From Phoronis ovalis (lineage: Eukaryota; Phoronida; Phoronidae), in contig JAOXYB010037063.1 in assembly GCA_028565635.1 (NCBI GenBank), forward strand, positions 1 to 13,632: DNA of 13,632 nucleotides. The letters run 5' to 3'. Below the pieces are notes generated by a model, which had not been told where the DNA came from, did no database searches, and was given only the letters and a program-made list of their open reading frames with translations. The translations under genes were made by a program, and so were the position numbers. How positions within the stretch are numbered: the stretch's first letter is position 1; the number at the start of each line of letters is the position of its first letter. Below, piece after piece: positions 9,401 to 13,632 of the stretch.

Positions 9401-11890
9401 TCTTGACACATCTTAGAACACTTATTTCAGCTAGTATGGAAGCATTTACCCAAGGATTTAGAAAAAAGACCCGAAAAATGTTACAAAACAAATCATTATA
9501 CCCGTACCATATGTGCATGGACCAAAATATAGGTATAATGATTGCCATCATCAGATCAATTGTGGCTAAGTTTAAATGAAAAGAGTTTTCCCAAGTTTGT
9601 AACGATTTTCGTCGCGCAAATATAATAAACACACTAGAGTTTCCAAAGATACCAAAAACGAAAACTATAACCAAGTTAATCTGAATAAAAGCTAAGGCGC
9701 CGACGGGTATGTTTGGTATAGTTTCAATAGTTCGATTGGTTGCGTTATATGTTTGCTGCATCTTGCTTAACCAAATTTTCTTCCGAACTGTATTTTCTTG
9801 TCCATTATTTTTGGTAAATATTATGATAGTTATTCAATTGTTTTCAAATTGCAGTAATTTCTAAAGACGGCTGGGCTGAATGTCACGAACGCCATTTTAA
9901 ATGTTTTCAATAGCTATGTAAATAATTTCCTGCATTTCTTCACTGTATGCAAAATATTTTAATTATCAACTGCTTAATAGTTACAATTGAAGTGCATCCT
10001 ACAAATGCTACTGTTTTATCTTTGATCCAGGTGCTGTAAGAAAATTTAGTGACGCTTAAAATTCTAATTCGAAGTCTAGTTTTGATCAACTGCGTTTCTC
10101 TAATGATCTCCTGAATTCGACAGAGCTTAATTAATTTACATAATTTGCTTTTGTCATCGTAGATATCATTTTAATCCAACGCATACGTCAAAATGTAATT
10201 TGTCATGCTTAATAAAATATCTTAATGAGAAATCATGAGTAATTCGTGTCGATAAACGATCTATGGATTAATAAATTCTAATCCAAAATCCAAGGTTATT
10301 AAAGAATTCTTTGATTAGAAAGCCTTTGAAACGTGATAATTATTAAATATTTGATATTGTTATTTAATTGCAGTTGTTAGAAAGGGCTTCTATTAATATT
10401 AACATATATGTGTTCTTTCTCACTACACATCTATTATTTATGCAAAGGCATCTATCCCTAACAGCGATGTCTGTAATGTAAATGTAAAGAAGATACTTTA
10501 ACTAGATGTATTTGGTATTTGTGATCTTATAGTTTAAAATTCTAAGGATTCACCTATGTTTCTTTAGAGCTAATTTATTACTACGCGAGATAAACTATCT
10601 ACGACAATACTGCCATATAAGCGAATTTCTTCGCAATCCATAGTTGTCAGGGTCTATCCCCCCTAACATCCACCGACTATCACACGCAATCGGCTATGCA
10701 CACACACACGATTACATAAGCATGGTGTGAAATAAAATAATTCCGAATTCATAACCTTTAATTTGCATACATGTTGCCATACAGCTGTAATATACATAAT
10801 CAGCATTTGATATATTAACATGCACGTCATTCAGTTTTTACTGCGATATAATAATTCTAGCTCTGTTACATGTCCACACAATAATGAAGTTCTAAAACAT
10901 TTCATAAAATTTTAATCACGGAAGGAAAAATCAAATGGCAATGTCCTATAATCTTATTTCTGTTTTATATTAAGGACTGAATTAAATTGGTTGAGAAATA
11001 CAGCATTTTGTTGGCTTTGGTTCTATATATTGTAATATAAACGTTAAAACGCGTGTTTATAAAACAGAAATTTATCTACTCAACCAACCCTAGACTTTTT
11101 ATGCACCGTCATAAGATTTTTTTTCAATTTAAGAATACATTTTTGACGATTGGACCATCATATAACGCCTACAAATATCTGCGCAAATAGCCATTATTTA
11201 TTCCAGAACAACGAGTTTTACGTCATCGAGAGTTAAGCAATAATTATTTTTACTTTTTTGTATCACTCATTTCCTGCTACATATGCTCAAATAAATAAAT
11301 TGTTTCGTTATGGACCTGCTGTATATTTCCTTTTTTTAAATGCCAATATACCTGCACCAGATAATATGGTAGAGCCTCGGGGTAATTAATTTGTTTTGTT
11401 CAAAAATTAATTTCCTAAAACCTTTTAACTTTCCAGATAAATTTGGAAATTAAATCGAATACATAGAAGTTGGTTCTTAAAATGATTAGGTTGGAAATAA
11501 ACCTGATGCGTGGATAAAGAACCGATGAGATATTTTATTTAAAAATTACCAGAGTTGCACGAAATATTTAATTTTAATAAACTTGTAATATATGAAAATA
11601 TTTCTTTCAGTGACATGTTGAAGTTGGGTTCATCCGAAGATTGGCCCGTAGCCTTAGAGAAAATTACTGGCGATACAAGCATGGATGCCACTGCCATTAT
11701 AGATTATTTCGAACCTCTCATCGACTGGCTCAAAGATCAAAACAAAGGACACAGCATAGCATGGGAAGAAGCTTGCCCAGCTTTTCCAGATCCCACCTCG
11801 GATCCCACCTCGGGAATGGCGAAAGTAAAATCAGGAACTCTGATTTCTGTTTTGTTTGTGTTCATGCCAATGGCGTGGTTGTGTTTCTAA
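178..11890 (+). CDS. ACE: Angiotensin-converting enzyme (peptidase M2), 5'-truncated by window edge, with three alternative zinc-site exons
   Basis: This is a zinc dipeptidyl carboxypeptidase of the ACE family, which removes C-terminal dipeptides from extracellular peptides. Splicing 178-409, 1116-1313, 2896-2993, 3192-3364, one of three 125-nt exons, 6123-6221, 6376-6520, 6964-7062, 8257-8379 and 11611-11890 gives 1572 nt: 523 residues plus TAA with matching phases at every junction. Counting from the first residue in the window, the zinc ligands are His251, His255 and Glu279, with catalytic Glu252. Counterparts of human testis-ACE Gln281, His353, Lys511, His513, Tyr520 and Tyr523 are Gln149, His221, Lys379, His381, Tyr388 and Tyr391. 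Chloride-ligand equivalents (Arg of WRD, Tyr90, Trp353, Arg357, Arg390) are also present. Spacing from His221 to His381 equals human ACE exactly. The signal peptide and roughly the first hundred residues lie upstream of the window. It is a single-domain M2 enzyme as far as visible. Human numbering is recalled, not looked up. Confidence 0.96.
410..1115 (+). other. ACE intron A-B
   Basis: A 706-nt GT-AG intron. Its first half shows nothing recognisable. Its second half is filled by a degenerate tandem repeat described separately. The open frame simply continues for about 170 nt past the donor until a stop, which is chance read-through. Confidence 0.85.
748..1089. repeat. Degenerate tandem repeat, about two and a half copies
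   Basis: Blocks recur in the same order. The phrase acgtttaatcacct occurs at 761 and 961, with a variant near 909. Runs of C followed by gaatgg-like text sit near 800, 938 and 993. The 16-nt string agacgcgggcacatga is at 829-844 and 1032-1047, and agtctgtcataaac follows each. Copies span about 748-884 and 957-1089, with a half copy at 894-950. No coding potential is seen. It is probably a decayed mobile-element or satellite fragment in the intron. Confidence 0.75.
1116..1313 (+). CDS. ACE: ACE exon B
   Basis: Encodes residues 78-143 plus one base. It starts [13 protein letters not shown] and includes LHSYVRRKL and IPAHLLG, hallmark M2 strings. Tyr90 (RSSY) aligns with chloride-2 ligand Tyr224 of human testis ACE. 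A two-residue insertion relative to human follows it. Acceptor AG is 1114-1115 and donor GT 1314-1315 (GTATGT, close to consensus). Phases match exon A (+1) and exon C. Confidence 0.95.
1314..2895 (+). other. ACE intron B-C
   Basis: A 1582-nt AT-rich intron. It holds no convincing gene. An open stretch on the - strand (1667-2050) has no family resemblance and low-complexity composition. The 16-nt string gaaaacaataaattat occurs at 1581-1596 and 2257-2272, and segments near 1960-2070 and 2108-2230 look like weak duplicates of each other, so the middle may be an old inserted repeat. Confidence 0.85.
2896..2993 (+). CDS. ACE: ACE exon C
   Basis: Encodes residues 144-176, starting GNMWAQGW. Gln149 of NMWAQ corresponds to Gln281 of human testis ACE, which helps hold the substrate C-terminal carboxylate. 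The acceptor is TGTAG ending at 2895; the donor is CAG|GTAAGG at 2994. It ends in phase 0 after Gln176. Length between NMWAQ and the next exon's QGY equals the human domain. Confidence 0.96.
3192..3364 (+). CDS. ACE: ACE exon D
   Basis: Encodes residues 177-233 plus two bases of Arg234. It contains [28 protein letters not shown] and NGKDF. His221 and Ala222 of CHASAWDF match substrate-binding His353 and Ala354 of human testis ACE. Cys220 should form a disulfide with Cys238 in the following variable exon. The acceptor is CTGCAG ending 3191 and the donor CAG|GTAATT. Its last two bases (AG) must be completed by the A that opens each alternative exon, giving Arg234 in all isoforms. Confidence 0.97.
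3365..3801 (+). other. ACE intron D-E1
   Basis: A 437-nt intron with GT at 3365 and AG at 3800-3801. Nothing recognisable is seen inside, and no further exon copy was found by eye. Confidence 0.85.
3802..3926 (+). CDS. ACE: ACE alternative zinc-site exon E1 (N-domain-like)
   Basis: A 125-nt exon that completes Arg234 and encodes residues 235-275 plus one base of Gly276. It reads [21 protein letters not shown], then [11 protein letters not shown] and NFRRGANP. The first two zinc ligands and catalytic Glu lie in HEMGH. Acceptor is TTATAG ending 3801, donor GTATCT at 3927. At the sites that separate the two human ACE domains it has Asp244, Thr247, Thr248, Tyr259 and Arg271, resembling the human N domain (Asp354, Ser357, Thr358, Tyr369, Arg381). 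Joining it to E2 gives GAA then TAA, an immediate stop, so E1 and E2 cannot be used together. Confidence 0.93.
3927..4327 (+). other. Intron between alternative exons E1 and E2
   Basis: A 401-nt GT-AG interval. It contains the strong inverted repeat at 4116-4234 described separately. It is far longer than the spacing that would block joint splicing by crowding alone. No extra exon copy is seen. Confidence 0.85.
4116..4234. repeat. Intronic inverted repeat (predicted RNA hairpin) upstream of exon E2
   Basis: cgaaaaatatatag at 4120-4133 is the exact reverse complement of ctatatatttttcg at 4217-4230. Past one T-T mismatch (4119/4231) three more pairs form (4116-4118 with 4232-4234). The loop is 83 nt and contains a smaller 5-bp stem (4154-4158 with 4174-4178). 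The arm ends about 93 nt before the E2 acceptor AG. In pre-mRNA this could affect which alternative exon is chosen; that role is inferred. Confidence 0.7.
4328..4452 (+). CDS. ACE: ACE alternative zinc-site exon E2 (intermediate type)
   Basis: A second 125-nt copy with the same phases. It reads [21 protein letters not shown], then [14 protein letters not shown] and GGANP. It is about 77 percent identical to E1 in protein (33 of 43 by my count) and about 65 percent to E3. Acceptor is TTATAG ending 4327, very like that of E1; donor GTATAA at 4453. Residues 244, 245, 247, 248, 259 and 271 are Glu, Asp, Val, Thr, Phe and Gly: a mix of C-domain-like and N-domain-like choices. The exon opens with AATAAA, incidentally a polyadenylation hexamer. 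Confidence 0.93.
4453..5244 (+). other. Intron between alternative exons E2 and E3
   Basis: A 792-nt interval. It contains the decayed fourth exon copy at about 4705-4847. The remainder shows nothing recognisable. Confidence 0.85.
4705..4847 (+). pseudogene. Decayed fourth copy of the ACE zinc-site exon
   Basis: This stretch aligns end to end with the alternative exons. It opens with gaataaaaca (4704-4713), like E2 at its acceptor. At 4755-4778 it reads His-Glu-Met-stop-His-Ile-Glu-Tyr, seven of eight positions fitting HEMGH plus V/IEY, then Gln and Lys in place, and GKNP at 4836-4847 where the others have GANP. Damage: the acceptor AG is now TG, the Gly codon of HEMGH is TGA (4764-4766), the Cys238 codon is lost, there is one extra base before HEM and 18 extra bases before NP, and no GT donor follows CCG. 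It is therefore a dead exon, not a usable isoform. Confidence 0.87.
5245..5369 (+). CDS. ACE: ACE alternative zinc-site exon E3 (C-domain-like)
   Basis: The third 125-nt copy. It reads [21 protein letters not shown], then [11 protein letters not shown] and RDGANP. It is the most divergent of the three. Acceptor is TATTCAG ending 5244, unlike the TTATAG of E1 and E2; donor GTATAA at 5370. Residues 247, 248, 259 and 271 are Ile, Ile, Phe and Asp, resembling the human C domain (Val379, Val380, Phe391, Glu403). Joining E1 or E2 to E3 shifts frame and meets TAA at 5265-5267. It is probably the form closest in pocket chemistry to the classical angiotensin-processing C domain. Confidence 0.93.
5370..6122 (+). 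other. ACE intron E3-F
   Basis: A 753-nt AT-rich intron. At 5613-5631 the string aattaagcaatgtgaatga resembles the opening of the alternative exons (IKQC) but nothing after it matches, so it is at best a further tiny relic. No other feature is seen. Confidence 0.8.
6123..6221 (+). CDS. ACE: ACE exon F (third zinc ligand)
   Basis: Completes Gly276 and encodes residues 277-308 plus one base of Glu309: [20 protein letters not shown], then [11 protein letters not shown]. Glu279 is the third zinc ligand, 28 residues after the first His, as in human ACE. If all three variable exons were skipped, exon D would join here out of frame and reach TGA at 6142-6144. Acceptor AG is 6121-6122; donor GT 6222. 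Confidence 0.97.
6376..6520 (+). CDS. ACE: ACE exon G
   Basis: Residues 309-356 plus two bases of Arg357: [19 protein letters not shown], then NEKWWELR. Trp353 and Arg357 match chloride-1 ligands Trp485 and Arg489 of human testis ACE. The acceptor is TTTTGCAG and the donor CAG|GTAATT. The preceding intron is only 154 nt. Confidence 0.96.
6521..6963 (+). other. ACE intron G-H
   Basis: A 443-nt GT-AG intron. Nothing recognisable is seen. The long open frame on the opposite strand across 6734-7135 overlaps exon H antisense and has no family resemblance. Confidence 0.85.
6964..7062 (+). CDS. ACE: ACE exon H
   Basis: Residues 357-389 plus two bases of Arg390: CKFQGISPP, then [19 protein letters not shown]. 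Lys379, His381 and Tyr388 match Lys511, His513 and Tyr520 of human testis ACE, and the distance from HEMGH to this His (130) is the same as in human. Acceptor TTCCAG ends 6963; donor CAG|GTAGCT. Confidence 0.96.
7063..8256 (+). other. ACE intron H-I
   Basis: A 1194-nt intron. The part from about 7150 to 7375 is GC-richer and repeat-like (see separate entry). A second patch near 7755-7825 shares gcgattatt with it, so both may derive from one interspersed repeat. The rest is AT-rich with no feature seen. Confidence 0.8.
7152..7375. repeat. GC-richer intronic patch with short internal repeats
   Basis: A small inverted repeat, taatcgcc at 7152-7159 and ggcgatta at 7163-7170, opens the patch. gcaacggggtat occurs at 7301-7312 and 7334-7345, and a loose unit of about 38 bp can be traced over 7252-7365. 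Its composition differs from the surrounding intron. An open frame of 84 codons runs through it but has no family resemblance. It is probably a fragment of an interspersed repeat. Confidence 0.5.
8257..8379 (+). CDS. ACE: ACE exon I
   Basis: Completes Arg390 and encodes residues 391-430 plus two bases of Gly431: [16 protein letters not shown], then [21 protein letters not shown]. Arg390 and Tyr391 match chloride-2 ligand Arg522 and catalytic-site Tyr523 of human testis ACE. Cys406 and Cys418 match the conserved disulfide Cys538-Cys550. NHT at residues 410-412 is a possible N-glycosylation site. Acceptor AG 8255-8256; donor G|GTAAGT, consensus. Confidence 0.97.
8474..8479 (-). promoter_or_regulatory. 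Possible ATTAAA polyadenylation signal for the nested receptor
   Basis: On the - strand ATTAAA lies about 165 nt past the receptor stop. It is the nearest good hexamer variant I see, but such strings are common in AT-rich DNA. Confidence 0.3.
8643..9761 (-). CDS. Class A (rhodopsin-like) G-protein-coupled receptor, intronless, nested in ACE intron
   Basis: A complete 372-residue seven-helix receptor from ATG (9761) to TGA (8643), without introns. Approximate helices: 22-48 (Gly40-Asn41), 62-84 (NLATID, Asp69), 93-120, 130-153 (Trp141), 172-199, 276-299, 314-337 (NPYVY 331-335). Cys93 and Cys163 fit the helix 3 to loop 2 disulfide. Asn6 and Asn9 are N-terminal glycosylation sequons. Two switches are unusual: DRY is Leu116-Arg117-Cys118, keeping only the Arg, and CWxP is SFIP (291-294). 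The third inner loop is long (about 200-275). The ligand is unknown. It belongs to the broad orphan, peptide-like or melatonin-like invertebrate expansions, but I cannot place it further. It lies antisense inside the last ACE intron and probably has its own promoter. Single-exon structure would fit retroposition. Confidence 0.93.
   Translation of the reverse strand: MQQTYNATNRTIETIPNIPVGALAFIQINLVIVFVFGIFGNSSVFIIFARRKSLQTWENSFHLNLATIDLMMAIIIPIFWSMHIWYGYNDLFCNIFRVFFLNPWVNASILAEISVLRCVKIYHPDKVIPRYIFIASTIIPWIIGTAAVTLSVVSDNGISYGVCRTLHKPPNSPAVFYMTSIGLVSITVITVASYSAIFIKIRKQQKSLYPENGSIYTMSTETSGNFGIGNTNSNFDSVAVDPVLFQAYQARIRRTGNILQAEEDRHVLYMVCENKRIVVSSLLLLGVFALSFIPMGAGGAVYRYLYPTKNNSEGYILQVLAIFILYSNFLNPYVYTLRSKVFRSEMGKLIKCFGAKRSNRIAVHRPEYDTRM
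11611..11890 (+). CDS. ACE: ACE terminal exon K with hydrophobic C-terminus
   Basis: Completes Gly431 and encodes residues 432-523 plus TAA. It starts [18 protein letters not shown], includes [18 protein letters not shown], matching the end of the M2 domain, then a Pro-rich linker and a final hydrophobic run (about 508-523) ending directly at the stop. No charged cytoplasmic tail follows, unlike human ACE. Small residues near 498-501 before a short spacer make a GPI-attachment signal plausible; a tail-less membrane helix is the alternative. A perfect 12-bp tandem duplication (11789-11800 and 11801-11812) gives DPTSDPTS in the linker. Acceptor TTTCAG ends 11610. Confidence 0.95.
11789..11812 (+). 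repeat. 12-bp perfect tandem duplication in the ACE linker
   Basis: gatcccacctcg occurs twice head to tail, encoding DPTS twice in the linker between the M2 domain and the hydrophobic tail. It keeps the frame and looks recent because the two units are identical. Confidence 0.9.
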
Positions 11891-12240
11891 TAAGTATATG
11901 ATGCCAGAACCAGCTAGGGTTATGACTTCTTATACTATAATTAAATGTGTTTCAAAGTTATTTCCCGGGAAAGAAGAGTGACACATATTGCAGTTGATTC
12001 TAGAGATATGAACAAAAGATCTTGTGTAGTCTGGAGTTATTTTTATAAACGGGTTACATATTTATCCAAGGATTTGTTTTTAATTTGTAAAAATATCCTT
12101 TTCATAGACTAGCTTAGATAATTTGAAGTTGTATCAGTAAATTTTGAAACAGTACTACAATTAAAATTTATTCGTGTCACAACTGTTACATTCGGCTTAC
12201 ATTAAAGAATTTTTTATGAAATAAAAATAAAGTGATAGCT
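11891..12240 (+). other. Probable ACE 3' UTR
   Basis: AT-rich sequence from the stop codon to just beyond the paired polyadenylation hexamers. No other feature is seen. Confidence 0.6.
12220..12231 (+). promoter_or_regulatory. Two adjacent AATAAA polyadenylation signals of ACE
   Basis: AATAAA at 12220-12225 and again at 12226-12231, about 330 nt after the ACE stop. They are the first canonical hexamers on this strand after the last exon that I found, so they are the best guess for the transcript end. Confidence 0.65.
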
Positions 12241-13184
12241 TTGCCTCTCTTTTCTGAAGTAATATTAGTAGTACTTGGAAGAACCCTCCCCCTTACAAGA
12301 TTTCATAACTACAATTATATACCCTGATGTTGATGTCATTTCAAAGTTTAAACTTAAAATAGATGAGCAAATATATATCCTTCTATTTATATTTCTTTAA
12401 TTATGGATATTATACAAAATGACCTTGTTTATACAGACTTTGTAGCCTTGAAGCAATTTCATGATTCTGATATTAATAATTTTATAACTAAATTTTTAAA
12501 AATCTGCATTCTTAATACTCTGAGCTGTGCCTAACCTATGTTTCATTGTACATAAAATGCATGTACTCAATACTAGTATATCAAAGATACGTACTGTATA
12601 AAATTCTACAAATTATCAAAAAGTTTAGAATACATTATTATGATTAAGAAACAAATGCATCTTCCCACATATACTATAGCAGAACATTCATACATGAACA
12701 CTTTGTGTACTTCTCCCTGGAGTTCTTTACAATAGCTGGTAATTGGTAGTATTTCGAAATACATATTCCAGACTAATGACAACCTTATACAATGAGCCCC
12801 AAACATGTATACATAAAATGTTGATAATTTATGCATTACTTCTGCACAGCGGTTAAATGTAGCATACCTGTTAATGAATGAAGGCCAAATGCATCACAAA
12901 ATGACTACTGCCATATATTTAAGGCTAAGTCGGAGGGTTTTAAACAAAACAAATTGTCATTTTTCTGTTATTTACAAAAAGAATTGGTCAAAACAAATGC
13001 TTTTTGCTGCATAAATTGCGGTAGCACAACATATTTATGGCAATTGCGAAGGTGAAAGTATTATCAGGTGTGTCTGTACAATTGATAATGTGTAAATACA
13101 AAATTAATTAGAATGACAAAGAGTATTCTTAGATGGGAGAAACTGCATCAACAGTCATAGGCTATTTTGATTGGACAGAAATGC
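12241..13184. other. Intergenic region between convergent genes
   Basis: AT-rich DNA between the end of ACE and the stop codon of the opposite-strand gene. It should include that gene's 3' UTR, but I see no clear AATAAA on the - strand close to its stop. No coding sequence or RNA gene is supported. Confidence 0.7.
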
Positions 13185-13444
13185 TTAATCAGATCTATAA
13201 AACACTACATAAGAATACAAAATCATTTCACCAGGATTTTGTTTAGGATTTGGATCTTTGCCTTGAAACCATCCATAATAACTGATTATGTTTTTGCCAC
13301 TCTTATTGACCACTGATGTCACATCAATGACCCAAGGCTTCACTTCCTGTCCATCACACCAGCCACCTCGACCATACAACCATGTGCCATGTTCGTTGGG
13401 TTCTACACCAAATGGAACTTGTTCGGCACATCCTAATGGCGTAC
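13185..13444 (-). CDS. Terminal exon of a peptide-N-glycosidase F C-terminal-domain-like protein
   Basis: On the - strand an acceptor (TTTACAG ending at 13445) opens an exon with two leading bases, then 85 codons and TAA. It contains GCAEQVPFGVEPN, HGTWLYGRGGWCDGQEVKP, then WVIDVTS and a final YSYVVFYRSD. The GTW...GR.GWC.G.....P...D(V/I)T order and the closing hydrophobic strand fit the C-terminal beta-sandwich of PNGase F-like proteins (bacterial enzymes that release N-glycans, with uncharacterised eukaryotic relatives). Cys5 and Cys29 of the exon could pair. Catalytic residues would lie upstream, outside the window, so activity cannot be judged. The assignment rests on recalled motif similarity; another secreted beta-sandwich family is possible. 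Confidence 0.6.
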
Positions 13445-13632
13445 CTGTAAATCACAAAGATATCATTTCATTTTGTCTCGTGTATAAATCTCCAGTAATC
13501 CTCTACTAGTACTTATAAAACTATGTCTATAAATGTGTGTCCTGATATTATAGAAAAACAAGAGGTCTGCAGGTGCAGACAGATGCCCATCATATGATGT
13601 AGTTTGTTTAGTTGTAAAGCCATCTATGTCAC
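13445..13632 (-). other. Intron of the PNGase F-like gene (partial)
   Basis: Sequence upstream of the terminal exon on the - strand, running off the window. No further exon of this gene is recognisable here. Confidence 0.55.

Larger units (their letters stand above)
8380..11610 (+). other. ACE intron I-K hosting a nested receptor gene
   Basis: A 3231-nt intron. It contains the antisense receptor gene at 8643-9761. The 1.8 kb between that gene and the last exon is AT-rich, with a short CA run at 10699-10709 and no coding sequence, RNA gene or clear repeat that I can support. Confidence 0.85.

Noticed and set aside
10699-10709. CA microsatellite
   Set aside because: Only about five dinucleotides; too short to be more than background.
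12606-12836. 76-codon open frame on the - strand in the intergenic region
   Set aside because: No resemblance to any family and no splice link to the PNGase F-like exon.
13288-13509. 73-codon open frame on the + strand
   Set aside because: It is the antisense shadow of the PNGase F-like terminal exon.

Overview
This is an animal nuclear genome window: AT-rich, with short exons split by GT-AG introns. The gene content and the degenerate intronic repeats suggest a lophotrochozoan invertebrate, most likely a mollusc such as a bivalve. The taxon is inference; the window has no decisive marker.

Layout. The + strand from about 178 to 11890 carries the 3' three quarters of an angiotensin-converting enzyme (ACE, peptidase family M2) gene. 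Nine constitutive exons (178-409, 1116-1313, 2896-2993, 3192-3364, 6123-6221, 6376-6520, 6964-7062, 8257-8379, 11611-11890) plus one variable exon join into an open frame of 523 residues and a stop. The first exons (signal peptide and start of the M2 domain) lie left of the window. The protein ends in a bare hydrophobic tail, which suggests a GPI anchor or a tail-less membrane anchor. Two overlapping AATAAA signals follow at 12220-12231.

The main discovery is at 3802-5369. The exon holding the zinc site HEMGH is present three times in tandem (3802-3926, 4328-4452, 5245-5369). Each copy is 125 nt with the same phases and intact splice sites. Because 125 is not a multiple of 3, using two copies or none gives an early stop, so the arrangement points to mutually exclusive splicing of a catalytic exon. 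The copies differ at positions matching residues that distinguish the human ACE N and C domains: copy 1 looks N-domain-like, copy 3 C-domain-like and copy 2 intermediate. A fourth, decayed copy lies at about 4705-4847. A 14-bp perfect inverted repeat (4120-4133 / 4217-4230) lies in the intron between copies 1 and 2.

The last ACE intron (8380-11610) hosts an intronless class A G-protein-coupled receptor on the opposite strand (8643-9761), with altered DRY and CWxP motifs. At the right end, on the - strand, lies the terminal exon (13185-13444) of a gene resembling the C-terminal domain of peptide-N-glycosidase F. It is convergent with ACE. The rest is intron or intergenic DNA with a few degenerate repeats.
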